Source: Sphingobacteriaceae bacterium
Lineage (GTDB): Bacteria > Bacteroidota > Bacteroidia > Sphingobacteriales > Sphingobacteriaceae
DNA length: 64,000 bases
Assembly: GCA_903642215.1 (NCBI GenBank)
Contig: CAHJWG010000005.1
Location: 62,001-126,000 of the forward strand
Direction of reading: 5' to 3'
The notes under the pieces were generated by a model. The model did not search any database. It saw only the letters and a list, made by a program, of their open reading frames with translations, and was not told the origin of the DNA. Positions 34,338-43,045 of the stretch are shown piece after piece. The first letter of the stretch is position 1, and every line of letters starts with the position of its first letter. The position numbers and the translations under genes were made by a program.

Positions 34338-34844
34338 ATGCACAAATTTATACTTTTAGTTTTTCTGTCGGCTTCCGCTTTTGCGCAGGAAACGGCTAAA
34401 CCAACCAGTAGTTTTTCTATCGGCGGGAAAGTAAATAAAACGGTAACGATTACGCCGGATTCTTTAAAGCAATATGCCGTAAAGGAAATCGGCGATTTAA
34501 AAGTAACGAACCATTTGGGGGAATTTAAACACGAGGACGACCATTTAAAAGGTATTTTGCTGAAAGATATTTTAAGCCATACCGTTTTTACCGTAAGCAA
34601 TCCGAAATTGTTGAGTCAGGTTTATTTTACTTTTTCAGGTGCTGACGGTTACAAAGTTGTTTATTCGTGGAACGAATTGTACAATACGCCGGTTGGCGAT
34701 CATGTTTTTATTGTAATGGAAAAGAATGGCATAAAAGCAGCACAATTGCCGGATGCAATGCAAATGGTTTCGATGCTGGATTTTAAAACCGGCAGAAGAT
34801 ATTTGCATTATCTGAGTAAAATTACGGTTTCCGCAGCAGAATAA
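34338..34844 (+). CDS. Small exported molybdopterin-binding-domain protein
   Basis: 168 residues from ATG at 34338 (MHKFILLVFLSASAFAQ); a start 9 codons earlier would spoil the signal peptide. The mature part resembles the oxidoreductase molybdopterin-binding (SUOX-type) fold in a reduced form: TVTITPDSLKQYAVKEIGDL, HLKGILLKDIL, FSGADGYKVVYSWNEL, then a C-terminal GRRYLHYLSKITV. The cysteine that ligates molybdenum in sulfite oxidase is not seen, so it may bind the cofactor differently or not at all. It converges on modC with 1 nt between the stops, which supports a molybdate link. Confidence 0.72.
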   Translation: MHKFILLVFLSASAFAQETAKPTSSFSIGGKVNKTVTITPDSLKQYAVKEIGDLKVTNHLGEFKHEDDHLKGILLKDILSHTVFTVSNPKLLSQVYFTFSGADGYKVVYSWNELYNTPVGDHVFIVMEKNGIKAAQLPDAMQMVSMLDFKTGRRYLHYLSKITVSAAE

Positions 34845-34845
34845 A

Positions 34846-35475
34846 TCAGGCGGTTTCTTCGCCGATAAAAATAATTTGTCCGGGTAAATTTGCTAATTCA
34901 GGCAGGTTATGTGTAACGATAATTGTGCTGATACTGCTTTTATCAAGCAAAATCTGTAACTCTTCAATCATAATTGCTTTGGTTTGATGATCCAAGGCAG
35001 AAAACGGTTCGTCCATCAACAAAACTTTTGGTTTGATAGCCAATGCCCGTAAAATGGCCAAACGCTGTTGTTGCCCGCCCGAAAGCTGCGCCGGTTTGTG
35101 TTTTACAAAAGGTTCTAACCTTCCAAAGTCTAATAAATCTTTTATCAATTGCTGATCTTTTGTGGCATATTCCAATTGCTGCTGCACCGTCATATTCGGG
35201 AAAAGTGCGTAATCCTGAAATACAAATCCGGTTCTTCTTTTTTGCGGACGGAGATTGATTTTAGCATTTGTATCGAGCCAAACCTGCCCGTCAACCACAA
35301 TTTCCCCGGAATCGGGCTTGATTAGTCCGGCAAGCATTTTTAAAAAAGTAGTTTTCCCAGCTCCGGAAGGGCCGGATATTTTAACTAAACTCCCGGCTTC
35401 CATCTCCACAAAAACCTTCAAATTATTTTTACCCCGATAAGTGGAAAGTTTTTTTTCTACTTCGATGCTAATCAT
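34846..35475 (-). CDS. modC: Molybdate ABC transporter ATP-binding protein
   Basis: 209 residues from ATG at 35475; the upstream frame to 35532 lies inside modB. ATPase of the molybdate importer. Walker A is SGPSGAGKTTFLK (about residues 35-47), the Q-loop FVFQDYALFPNMTV, the signature LSGGQQQRLAILRAL, Walker B VLLMDEPFSALD and the switch histidine IIVTHNLPE. It lacks the C-terminal molybdate-binding (TOBE) domain of E. coli ModC. The start overlaps the modB stop by 8 nt. It contains a variant dispersed word (34931-34942). Confidence 0.88.
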   Translation of the reverse strand: MISIEVEKKLSTYRGKNNLKVFVEMEAGSLVKISGPSGAGKTTFLKMLAGLIKPDSGEIVVDGQVWLDTNAKINLRPQKRRTGFVFQDYALFPNMTVQQQLEYATKDQQLIKDLLDFGRLEPFVKHKPAQLSGGQQQRLAILRALAIKPKVLLMDEPFSALDHQTKAIMIEELQILLDKSSISTIIVTHNLPELANLPGQIIFIGEETA

Positions 35476-36145
35476 CCGGATAAGTTTTGGCGGCGGATTT
35501 ATTGATGATAAAAACAGTAGTAACCAGTGCAAAAGTGAGGATAAGTAAAACCAGCGAATAAGTATTTGCCGTAGGATAATCCGTATTTTCTACAGCATTA
35601 TAAATGGCGATGGAAGCCACACGGGTAACGCCCGGGATGTTTCCGCCGATCATCAGCACCACGCCGAATTCACCTAAAGTATGCGCGAAAGTCATTACCG
35701 AAGCAGTCAATATAGAAGAACGGATGTTAGGCAATAATACCCGGAAAAAGGTTTGCCTTTCGGATTTTCCCATGGTAAAAGAAGCATGCGACAAAGATTT
35801 CGGCAGCTGCTGCAAAGCTGATTTTACCGGGCTGATCATGAAAGGTAAACTATAAATTACGGAAGCCAGCACCAATCCTTCAAAAGAAAAAACAAGCTGT
35901 AAATTGAGGTGCTGCAACAGCCATTTGCCTAATCCATGCTGCGAAGAAAAAGCCAGTAATAAATAAAAACCAAGTATGGATGGCGGTAAAACCAGCGGCA
36001 TGGTAAATATGGCTTCGATGATGATTTTGAAAATTGAATGGCCTTTAGCTAACCAGTAGGCTATCGGCAAACCTAAAATCAGTAAAATAGATGTGCTGAT
36101 TAGTGCTAATTTTAAAGTGAGCCAAATAGGAGACCAGTCTGTCAA
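35468..36145 (-). CDS. modB: Molybdate ABC transporter permease
   Basis: 225 residues with about five or six membrane helices. The permease EAA loop is visible in HASFTMGKSERQTFFRVLLPN (about residues 125-146), where it docks with ModC. The N-terminal IWLTLKLALISTSILLILGLP is typical of ModB. Overlaps modC and is preceded by modA with 10 nt between. An exact dispersed word (35776-35787) codes for HASFT in the loop. Confidence 0.9.
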   Translation of the reverse strand: MTDWSPIWLTLKLALISTSILLILGLPIAYWLAKGHSIFKIIIEAIFTMPLVLPPSILGFYLLLAFSSQHGLGKWLLQHLNLQLVFSFEGLVLASVIYSLPFMISPVKSALQQLPKSLSHASFTMGKSERQTFFRVLLPNIRSSILTASVMTFAHTLGEFGVVLMIGGNIPGVTRVASIAIYNAVENTDYPTANTYSLVLLILTFALVTTVFIINKSAAKTYPDD

Positions 36146-36155
36146 AATAAAAGAT

Positions 36156-36941
36156 TTAAATTTTAGCGGTTTTGTAACCGTACTTTTTAAAAATTTGCTG
36201 TGCGGCCGGGCTTAAAATGTATTTGAAAAACTTATCGGCCTGTGCATTTCCTGCTGCATGTTTTAAAATTACAATTCCTTGCTGGATAGGCTGATACGTT
36301 TTAGAATCAATCTTTTTCCAATATAATTTTTGCTTGTTTGCCACATCACTAATCAAAGCTTCGGTTGTAAAACCAACTTCTGCTGCACCGGTGGTAATAT
36401 AAATATTTACCTGTGAAATACTTTCGCCATAAACAATTTTTGGCTGAACTTTTTGCAGGAGGTTTTTTCGTTGCAAAACTTCTTGCGCGGCTTTACCATA
36501 CGGTGCTGTTGCCGGGTTGGCAATTGCTATTTTTTTTACAGAATTACCTTGTAAAAGCTGTTCCCAATGGTTTAAATCAAGGTTCTGGTTGCTGCAGATA
36601 ATTAGGCTTCCTGAAGCGTAAACAGTTGGTTTTGAAGTAGTAAATCCTGAGTTATACAAACTTTCCGGGAATGCCATATCCGCAGAAAGAAAAATATCGA
36701 AAGGCGCGCCGTTCTTAATTTGGTTGCTAAGGTTACCGGAAGCACCAACAATCGGTTCAATCGTAATGCCGGTTTTTTGAGTAAAGTCCTGCTGTAAAAC
36801 TTTTATCACGCCTTGTAAATTGGCAGCCACCGCTACTTTTAAACTTTGTGCAAAACTGCAAACCGGTAAATAAAAGCAGGTTAAAAGAAGCAATACTGTT
36901 TTTAGCAGGTATTTTTTAGGGGGAAGGTATTTTAGTTTCAT
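36156..36941 (-). CDS. modA: Molybdate-binding periplasmic protein
   Basis: 261 residues with a signal peptide ending CSFAQ. The ModA family is identified by KVAVAANLQGVIKVLQQDF (first ligand region), IVGASGNLSNQIKNGAPFDIFLSADMAFPESL and the later AIANPATAPYGKAAQEVLQ and TTGAAEVGFTTEAL. It captures molybdate or tungstate and delivers it to ModBC. First gene of modABC on the minus strand; no clear operator for a ModE-type regulator was seen. Confidence 0.92.
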   Translation of the reverse strand: MKLKYLPPKKYLLKTVLLLLTCFYLPVCSFAQSLKVAVAANLQGVIKVLQQDFTQKTGITIEPIVGASGNLSNQIKNGAPFDIFLSADMAFPESLYNSGFTTSKPTVYASGSLIICSNQNLDLNHWEQLLQGNSVKKIAIANPATAPYGKAAQEVLQRKNLLQKVQPKIVYGESISQVNIYITTGAAEVGFTTEALISDVANKQKLYWKKIDSKTYQPIQQGIVILKHAAGNAQADKFFKYILSPAAQQIFKKYGYKTAKI

Positions 36942-37057
36942 AAATATTTATCCTCGGTTTGTAGAACAGGTAAAATTTAGAATTAGTTCTCTGTAAACCT
37001 AATTGCTTTTAACGAATTTAAATTTGGATAAAAATCAGGATATTATTCCTTAAAAAA

Positions 37058-37065
37058 TATCTTTG
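37058..37065 (+). promoter_or_regulatory. Predicted -7 box (TATCTTTG) of pcm
   Basis: Perfect TAnnTTTG, 5 nt before the ATG at 37071. Confidence 0.5.
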
Positions 37066-37070
37066 TAACA

Positions 37071-37733
37071 ATGGCTTATAAGTTTGTGGATAATTACCGG
37101 GAAAAAGGGGCGAGGAAGCAGTTGATACGGTTTCTGGATGAGGTGAAAAAAATCGGTGATCAGCGTGTGCTAAAAGCGATGGCCAAAGTGCCGCGGCATT
37201 ATTTTTTTGATGAAACTTTCTGGTCGCAGGCTTACCGCGATATCGCTTTCCCGATTGGCGACGGGCAAACCATTTCCCAGCCTTATACCGTGGCTTACCA
37301 AACGGAATTATTGCATATTCAGAAGAAAGACCGGGTTTTAGAAATCGGGACAGGTTCCGGCTATCAAACCTGTATTTTACTGGAATTGGGTGCCGAAGTT
37401 TTTACCATCGAACGCCAGGTAAAACTTTACGAACGCACCTGCAAAGTGCTACCTTTTATGGGATACAACGCCCATTTTTTCTGCGGAGACGGCTCTCACG
37501 GCATCCCCGAAAATGCGCCTTATGATAAAATCCTGGTTACGGCCGGTGCTCCTTTTATACCCGAAATTTTGTTGAAACAGCTTAAAGTCGGCGGTTTATT
37601 AGTGATTCCCGTTGGAGATGAAAAAAGCCAGTTGATGACGACCATTCTTCGCGTAAGCGAAAAAGATTACGAAAAAGTAAGTTTAGATACTTTTCGGTTT
37701 GTGCCGCTGGTTGGCGATCAGGCGTGGAGCTAA
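37071..37733 (+). CDS. pcm: Protein-L-isoaspartate O-methyltransferase
   Basis: 220 residues, cytosolic. It methylates L-isoaspartyl residues in aged proteins with S-adenosylmethionine to start their repair. Signatures: VPRHYFFDETFWSQAYRDIA, the substrate loop IGDGQTISQPYTVAYQTELL, SAM motif I VLEIGTGSGYQTCIL (about residues 88-102), the post-motif acidic residue in TIERQ, and APYDKILVTAGAPFIPE. Monocistronic, with a possible leaderless promoter. Confidence 0.94.
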   Translation: MAYKFVDNYREKGARKQLIRFLDEVKKIGDQRVLKAMAKVPRHYFFDETFWSQAYRDIAFPIGDGQTISQPYTVAYQTELLHIQKKDRVLEIGTGSGYQTCILLELGAEVFTIERQVKLYERTCKVLPFMGYNAHFFCGDGSHGIPENAPYDKILVTAGAPFIPEILLKQLKVGGLLVIPVGDEKSQLMTTILRVSEKDYEKVSLDTFRFVPLVGDQAWS

Positions 37734-37788
37734 AAATACTAAGTATAAAGGAAGCAAGGGCTATCGATCATGAACTATTAACCAACTA

Positions 37789-39339
37789 TCAATTTCCGGC
37801 ACCATCTGTTTGTGCCCGTTTTACGGCGAACTGCCCCACTTTTATACCGGTAACCATACCCATTTCCACATCACTTCTATAGTGGATGGCACCATATAAG
37901 CGAGACATAGCGGCTTCGTGGGCCATGTCGGTAAATTTACTGCCTCTGTCCGGTAGCAAATAACTCAGCACTGTAGCTGCAGCATAGCTAAAATTAGAGT
38001 GGCCGGAAGTATAAGAAGGGAAATTTGGTACACCAGTTAATGTTTTAATTTCCGGATTTACCTGGCAGGGGCGAGGATTAAAGTAGTAATATTTAGCATC
38101 CCAGCAAACGATTGCCGCATCCATTTCGGCCATATTGATTAAAGCTAAATTTCGCGCCCAGCGTATTTCACTGTAATTTTCTTTCACAAATTCTTGTGCA
38201 GCCAGATAATTCCAATGTCCGGGCGGTGTATAAGTACCAACACCATCAGCCCAAAAAGTAACAATGGCCTGGCGTTCACGGGTAGCGTTTTTGCTGTAAT
38301 ATAAAACCTCGTCTGTTTCGTTTTTAAATTCTGCCGAACTTGTAGAGTACGGCGGCGGCGGCCTCAAGGCAACAACGGTTAGCGTATCAAACAAAAACGG
38401 TAAAACTTTAGAGAATAACGGGAGCATCGGCGGCCTCTTTGGTAGCTCCAAACTAACCCAGCATTGTTCGTTTTTTGCCAGCGTTTGTACTTCTAACTGT
38501 TTCCACAAAGCAGGTGTGCCAATTGCTTTTCCTGCCCGGTCTGCCCGTGCGCGTGCTGCAAAAATAGCGGCTACCTGTTTGCCTAATAATTCGCCTGCTT
38601 CCAGTTCTCCTCTTACATTGGCACCGGCCAGCATACGGTAAGTTTTCTGTTCGACAGCTTTTTGTTCGATGTAAGCAATTTCTGTCGGGAACAATAATTT
38701 CATCATTTCCACGGCAGCACCGGAAACTACCGCATCTTCACTCGGGTAAGAAGGCAAATCTGATTTTGGTATCAATGCCTGTATCCCGGCATCATTTTTA
38801 TACGGTGCAGTGCGGTTATACTGTTTTTTAAAATGCCAGGCCGCAATTAGTGCATCGTATTGCGCGGCACTAACATACGCATAAGCCCGTGCAGCATAAG
38901 GCGGATTTGAAAAAGGAAACTGCGGATAAGCAAACGGATTGGTCGAATTTGGCGCAGGATAACTGCCATCATCATTTTGATAAGGAGGCAAGTTGTGTTT
39001 GGCTACCAGTTCGCGCAAAATTTCGTTCCAGCGTAAAACTGCACCGGCACTCCAGTAATTTATGGATGCCCGCTGCTCGCTGGTTATATTACTTTGCAGT
39101 GCTTTAATTTCATTTAAATCTGCCTGATAAGCCGGCGAAGTAACTGCATCCGGCGCAGCAACAGTAAAGGAATTTGTATTTGTGATTAAAACCGGGTTCC
39201 AGGTATCGGCATTTAAATCCAGTTTTGCAGGGGCCAAAGCCGGATAAACCATATTTGTTTCTGTTATACTTTTATTGCAGGATATAAAAGCAGCACTAAT
39301 TAAACAGATTGATAAGGCTTGTAGTAAATATCTTTTCAT
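37789..39339 (-). CDS. Vanadium-dependent haloperoxidase / PAP2-like lipoprotein
   Basis: 516 residues. The signal peptide ends in a lipobox (AAFISC, Cys21). The C-terminal third has the three PAP2/vanadium-haloperoxidase motifs: AKYYYFNPRPCQ (Lys, Arg and Pro), PSYTSGHSNFSYA (Ser-Gly-His) and SRLYGAIHYRSDVEMG (Arg, His, Asp). These residues bind phosphate or vanadate. The large helical N-terminal part is typical of bacterial haloperoxidase-like proteins. Whether it is a haloperoxidase or a phosphatase cannot be told from sequence. It follows the outer-membrane protein gene by 18 nt, so the two are cotranscribed. Confidence 0.85.
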   Translation of the reverse strand: MKRYLLQALSICLISAAFISCNKSITETNMVYPALAPAKLDLNADTWNPVLITNTNSFTVAAPDAVTSPAYQADLNEIKALQSNITSEQRASINYWSAGAVLRWNEILRELVAKHNLPPYQNDDGSYPAPNSTNPFAYPQFPFSNPPYAARAYAYVSAAQYDALIAAWHFKKQYNRTAPYKNDAGIQALIPKSDLPSYPSEDAVVSGAAVEMMKLLFPTEIAYIEQKAVEQKTYRMLAGANVRGELEAGELLGKQVAAIFAARARADRAGKAIGTPALWKQLEVQTLAKNEQCWVSLELPKRPPMLPLFSKVLPFLFDTLTVVALRPPPPYSTSSAEFKNETDEVLYYSKNATRERQAIVTFWADGVGTYTPPGHWNYLAAQEFVKENYSEIRWARNLALINMAEMDAAIVCWDAKYYYFNPRPCQVNPEIKTLTGVPNFPSYTSGHSNFSYAAATVLSYLLPDRGSKFTDMAHEAAMSRLYGAIHYRSDVEMGMVTGIKVGQFAVKRAQTDGAGN

Positions 39340-39357
39340 TTCAATTATTCAACACAA

Positions 39358-40326
39358 TCAACTTTTTCTTTTATTAAAATTCATCAGGTAGTACGCGCCT
39401 CCGTGGATAGTTGTACTTTGGCCAACGTTGCGCCCGGCGGCAACATAATTACCTCCGGCAGTAAGTTCTAGCCCTTTTATGCGGACAGAACTATATTTAA
39501 AGTTTACGCCGGCAATGGTGCTGTTCATCCGGTTACTTACAAAAGGCATATCATTTTTACGGATGTCAAAACCGCCCAAAGTGGTATTATTTTCTATCAC
39601 AGCTTCTGCAATCCACCTGCTGCTGCGGTAACCGGTACGCAAAGCGTAGTTAGTCATGTTGGGTAATGCAACCTGGTTTGTGTAATGTTCTTCGGTTGTA
39701 TAATAGGAGGTTCGGTCGATGGTGATCAAACTTCTTTGCATAAACTCACCGGAACCGGTTATAAAATATTTCCCTACGTTATAATCTACCAGGCAGCGAA
39801 ACATTAAACTTTTACTTTGAGAACCGATGGCAACAGGCATAAAATCAGCCTGATAATTACTAAGCGGTAAGGAAGCACTGCCAATACCGTAAACAAAAAA
39901 CCGGCCTTTGGCAAAGTTGGTTTTCAAAATACGCCACTTTAAACTAAGCATCATATCTTGTACACCTTCTAAACCTCTTAAAGTACCGCCGGAAGCATTT
40001 GTGGTTACGTATGGCACAGAAGCCAGCACGTTCAGATTATTTAAAATACCATAATTGGCCATTAAATTATAAGTATTGGTATTTAAAGTGCCGATGTTAA
40101 GGTTATCTCTTTTAAAAGTACCTTCCCAGTAATTTTTCCAGCTGGAGTTGCTGTACATCAATCCTCCGCAGAAATAATTTTTAGGGATCATAATTGCATC
40201 GGCATCAGTTTGCGCGTAAGCAAACGTTGAAAAAGCAGCCAAAAAAATTAAAAACAGGCAAAAATTACGCAAGAGCCGAGGTATTTTTATTAGCGTACGT
40301 TGATTTAAAAAAAGTATCGGTTTCAT
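39358..40326 (-). CDS. Putative outer-membrane beta-barrel protein
   Basis: 322 residues from ATG at 40326; the frame begins one codon earlier with TTG. A long positively charged N-region precedes a signal peptide ending FAYAQ. The mature protein is strand-rich (NLNVLASVPYVTTNASGGTL, FFVYGIGSASLPLSNY, YALRTGYRSSRWIAEAVIEN) and ends in YYLMNFNKRKS. The pattern recalls the phenol-degradation meta-pathway transporter family of barrels. It is the first gene of a pair with the haloperoxidase-like lipoprotein, so the two may act on the same substrate at the outer membrane. Function unknown. Confidence 0.65.
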   Translation of the reverse strand: MKPILFLNQRTLIKIPRLLRNFCLFLIFLAAFSTFAYAQTDADAIMIPKNYFCGGLMYSNSSWKNYWEGTFKRDNLNIGTLNTNTYNLMANYGILNNLNVLASVPYVTTNASGGTLRGLEGVQDMMLSLKWRILKTNFAKGRFFVYGIGSASLPLSNYQADFMPVAIGSQSKSLMFRCLVDYNVGKYFITGSGEFMQRSLITIDRTSYYTTEEHYTNQVALPNMTNYALRTGYRSSRWIAEAVIENNTTLGGFDIRKNDMPFVSNRMNSTIAGVNFKYSSVRIKGLELTAGGNYVAAGRNVGQSTTIHGGAYYLMNFNKRKS

Positions 40327-40655
40327 CAAATCGGTTCCTGTAAATTATAGCAGGTATATTTAACCCGTATGTAATTGGCAATCTGTAATAGTAGTTTACA
40401 ATTGTTTGTAAATATATATCAAAAAGAAATAACTTATTTGAAATTATATCAAAAAAATTACAATGCTTTTTTTAACACTGATAAATAAGTTTTTTATAGA
40501 GTATTTACCTATAAAACCAGGAAGCTTAACATTTTTTAGGGCATAAAAGAAGCATCAGTAATTGGAGATTACAACTGAAGAGCATTTCTAAAAAACTTTT
40601 TTAACAACTTTTTGTACGGGAAAATTTACAGGTCGGGAAGGAATATGGCGGCGTA
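40327..40655. other. Intergenic region without a gene
   Basis: 329 bases, very AT-rich, with several homopolymer and AAATATAT-like tracts. It holds one extended dispersed word (40533-40555). No gene or clear promoter seen. Confidence 0.6.
40533..40555 (+). repeat. Dispersed word with TTTTTAGG arm
   Basis: TTTTTAGGGCA then TAAAAGAAGCAT. Confidence 0.8.
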
Positions 40656-41117
40656 TTATCTTTTCATCACCCGGTTCATTTCCAATTTAGAATCACGTTC
40701 TTTCATTGTTTCACGCTTATCAAAAGTTTTTTTACCTTGGGCGAGGCCGATTTCTAATTTAGCAAAACCGCGGTCGCTGATAAATATGGCGAGAGGAACA
40801 ATGGTAAAACCTTTTTCTTCCGTTCGGGATTTCAGTTTTTTTATTTCCTTTTTCTGAAGCAATAAAACCCGGTCGCGTTTGGCTTCGTGGTTGTAAAACG
40901 AGCCATGAGAATATTCTGAAATATGCAAATTCCTAACGTACAGATTCTCGTTGATAAATGTGCAGAACGAATCCGTAAGGTTAGCTTTTCCTTCCCGGAT
41001 AGATTTAATTTCTGTTCCTAAAAGCTTGATACCGGCTATAAATTTGTCATCAATATGGAAATCAAAATAAGCCCTTTTATTTTTGATATATATTTTTTGT
41101 TCTTTTTCTTCTTTCAT
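40656..41117 (-). CDS. smpB: SsrA-binding protein SmpB
   Basis: 153 residues, normal length. SmpB binds tmRNA and brings it to stalled ribosomes for trans-translation. Motifs: NKRAYFDFHIDDKFIAGI, LLGTEIKSIREGKANL and VRNLHISEYSHGSFYNHEAKRDRVLLL, followed by GFTIVPLAIFISDRGFAKLEIGLAQGKKTFDKRE and a basic C-terminal tail. Encoded downstream of mntH on the same strand, 56 nt apart. Confidence 0.96.
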   Translation of the reverse strand: MKEEKEQKIYIKNKRAYFDFHIDDKFIAGIKLLGTEIKSIREGKANLTDSFCTFINENLYVRNLHISEYSHGSFYNHEAKRDRVLLLQKKEIKKLKSRTEEKGFTIVPLAIFISDRGFAKLEIGLAQGKKTFDKRETMKERDSKLEMNRVMKR

Positions 41118-41164
41118 TTTTTTGGGTTGATCAACGGTTTCTCCTGTTCAAAGCCATCAAACGG

Positions 41165-41176
41165 ATGCTTCTTTTA
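41165..41176 (-). repeat. Dispersed word TAAAAGAAGCAT at the mntH stop
   Basis: Exact copy on the minus strand; its TAA (41174-41176) is the stop codon of the mntH-usp gene. Confidence 0.85.
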
Positions 41177-43045
41177 CTGCACAATTAATACAGGAACCCT
41201 GATCTTGTGCCTCACCGAATCAACTGTAGTGCCAAAGATAATATCTTTAAAAGCTTTATGGCCATGCGCGCCCATCACCAGTAATTCTAAATGATGTTCA
41301 TTAACTACATCCGCAATCGCTTTAGCCACTTTGCCGTAGCCAACATTGCTAAATGATTGATAGCCCAATTGCTGTAAACGGGCCTTGTACTTTTCCAGAT
41401 TTTCGCGGTCGCTTTGGGTTTCAAAATCCATTACGGCATCACCGAGATAACGCGCAGCAGCCGTTTCTACCACGTGGATTAAAAAATATTCGGCACTTTT
41501 TCCGCCTTGCATCAAAGCATGGCGGATCGTATCACGATCATGGGAAGAAAAATCAATTGCGATACCGATTTTTTTTAGGCTAACCGGAGCAACGAAATCA
41601 ATTTGCAAAGCAGAGCCATGCGGAACTTTGTTGTGCTGATTTTCTGTTTCGGTGATAAGCGGCTTAAAAAACACGTATAAAAGAAGTATGCTGATGGCGA
41701 ACGCAACCGGCAAAACCAAACTGTAAATTAAAAGCTGATGCTCCGGATAGGATTTTATCCAACCGGAAAGCTCTTCGGTAACCAGTTTTATATTTAAGCC
41801 GATAATCAACACAGCACACAGCCAGGCCAGCACTTTTACATAAGGTTTAATGGTGAAAACACCCATTTTAATCCTATCGGAAGTAAAATGAATTAACGGG
41901 ATTACGGCAAAACCTAATTGTAAACTTAGAATTACCTGACTTAGAATCAATAATTTACCTAATTCTGCGCCTCCAGAATAAAGTATCGTAAAAAAAGCCG
42001 GAATGATGGCGAGCAGCCGCGTAAGCAAGCGCCGCAGCCAGGGTTGTATACGTAAATTGATGTGGCCTTCCATAATTATTTGTCCGGCCAATGTCCCGGT
42101 AACGGTAGAACTTTGGCCGGCAGCAATCAGTGCAATGGCGAAAAGGGCAGGAGCGAGCGAACCAAAAATATGATTCAACAACTTGTGTGCGTCCTGGATT
42201 TCGGCAATCTGATGGTAACCGTTCCGAAAAAAAGCGGCCGCGGCCAGGATTAAAATTGCCGCATTTACAAAAAAAGCAAGGTTAAGTGCAATTGTAGTAT
42301 CAATCAAATTCATTTTGATGGATTCGCGGATGCCCGTTTCGTTACGTTCAATTTTCCGGGTTTGTACCAAAGAAGAATGTAGGTAAAGATTGTGCGGCAT
42401 TACGGTTGCACCAATAATCCCGATGGCAATATAAAGTGCATTCCCGTTCAAATTCTCCGGAATTAAACCTAAACCGATTTGTTTAAGGTCTGGTTCTACA
42501 ATAAACATCTCAACCAAAAATGATAAGCCAACAATAAAAACCATCGAAATAATAAAGCTTTCCAGATAGCGCATGCCCTTGTTCAGTAAAAATAAAAGTA
42601 AAACAGTATCCAGCAGCGTTACGGAAACGCCCCAAATCAGCGGCAAATGAAACAGTAACTGCAAGCCGATTGCCATGCCGATAACTTCTGCTAAATCACA
42701 AGCGATGATGGCAACCTGTGCCAGGATGAACAGACAAAAATTAACAAAACGCGGGTAATGCTGGCGCGATGCCTGCGCTAAATCCAAACCCTGTACAATA
42801 CCCAAACGCGTACTTAATGATTGTAAAAGAAGCGCAACCAGGTTGGATAATAGTAAAATCCAGATTAATTGGTAACCAAACTGGCTGCCTGCTGCCAAAT
42901 CTGTCGCCCAGTTTCCCGGGTCCATGTAACCCACGCTTACCATGTATGCCGGCCCTAAAAAAGAAAAAATCCTTTTCCAGCCAACACGGCCTGTAGTGCT
43001 TACCGAGCCATGCACTTCGCCTAATGATTCGTTGTAACTACTCAT
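41174..43045 (-). CDS. mntH: Nramp manganese/iron transporter fused to a universal stress domain
   Basis: 623 residues. Residues about 25-450 form an Nramp (MntH) transporter with 11 or so helices: the metal-site motifs are GYMDPGNWATD (Asp42, Asn45) and ATVMPHNLYLHSSLVQ (about residue 225), plus AAGQSSTVTGTLAGQ. Residues about 478-623 form a soluble UspA domain: KKIGIAIDFSSHDRDTIRHA, then LLVMGAHGHKAFKDIIFGTT and VPVLIVQ, including the ATP-binding glycine pattern. It imports Mn2+ or Fe2+ by proton symport; the Usp domain may sense nucleotide or stress. The start overlaps the stop of mntR, so the regulator and transporter are one operon. Confidence 0.92.
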   Translation of the reverse strand: MSSYNESLGEVHGSVSTTGRVGWKRIFSFLGPAYMVSVGYMDPGNWATDLAAGSQFGYQLIWILLLSNLVALLLQSLSTRLGIVQGLDLAQASRQHYPRFVNFCLFILAQVAIIACDLAEVIGMAIGLQLLFHLPLIWGVSVTLLDTVLLLFLLNKGMRYLESFIISMVFIVGLSFLVEMFIVEPDLKQIGLGLIPENLNGNALYIAIGIIGATVMPHNLYLHSSLVQTRKIERNETGIRESIKMNLIDTTIALNLAFFVNAAILILAAAAFFRNGYHQIAEIQDAHKLLNHIFGSLAPALFAIALIAAGQSSTVTGTLAGQIIMEGHINLRIQPWLRRLLTRLLAIIPAFFTILYSGGAELGKLLILSQVILSLQLGFAVIPLIHFTSDRIKMGVFTIKPYVKVLAWLCAVLIIGLNIKLVTEELSGWIKSYPEHQLLIYSLVLPVAFAISILLLYVFFKPLITETENQHNKVPHGSALQIDFVAPVSLKKIGIAIDFSSHDRDTIRHALMQGGKSAEYFLIHVVETAAARYLGDAVMDFETQSDRENLEKYKARLQQLGYQSFSNVGYGKVAKAIADVVNEHHLELLVMGAHGHKAFKDIIFGTTVDSVRHKIRVPVLIVQ

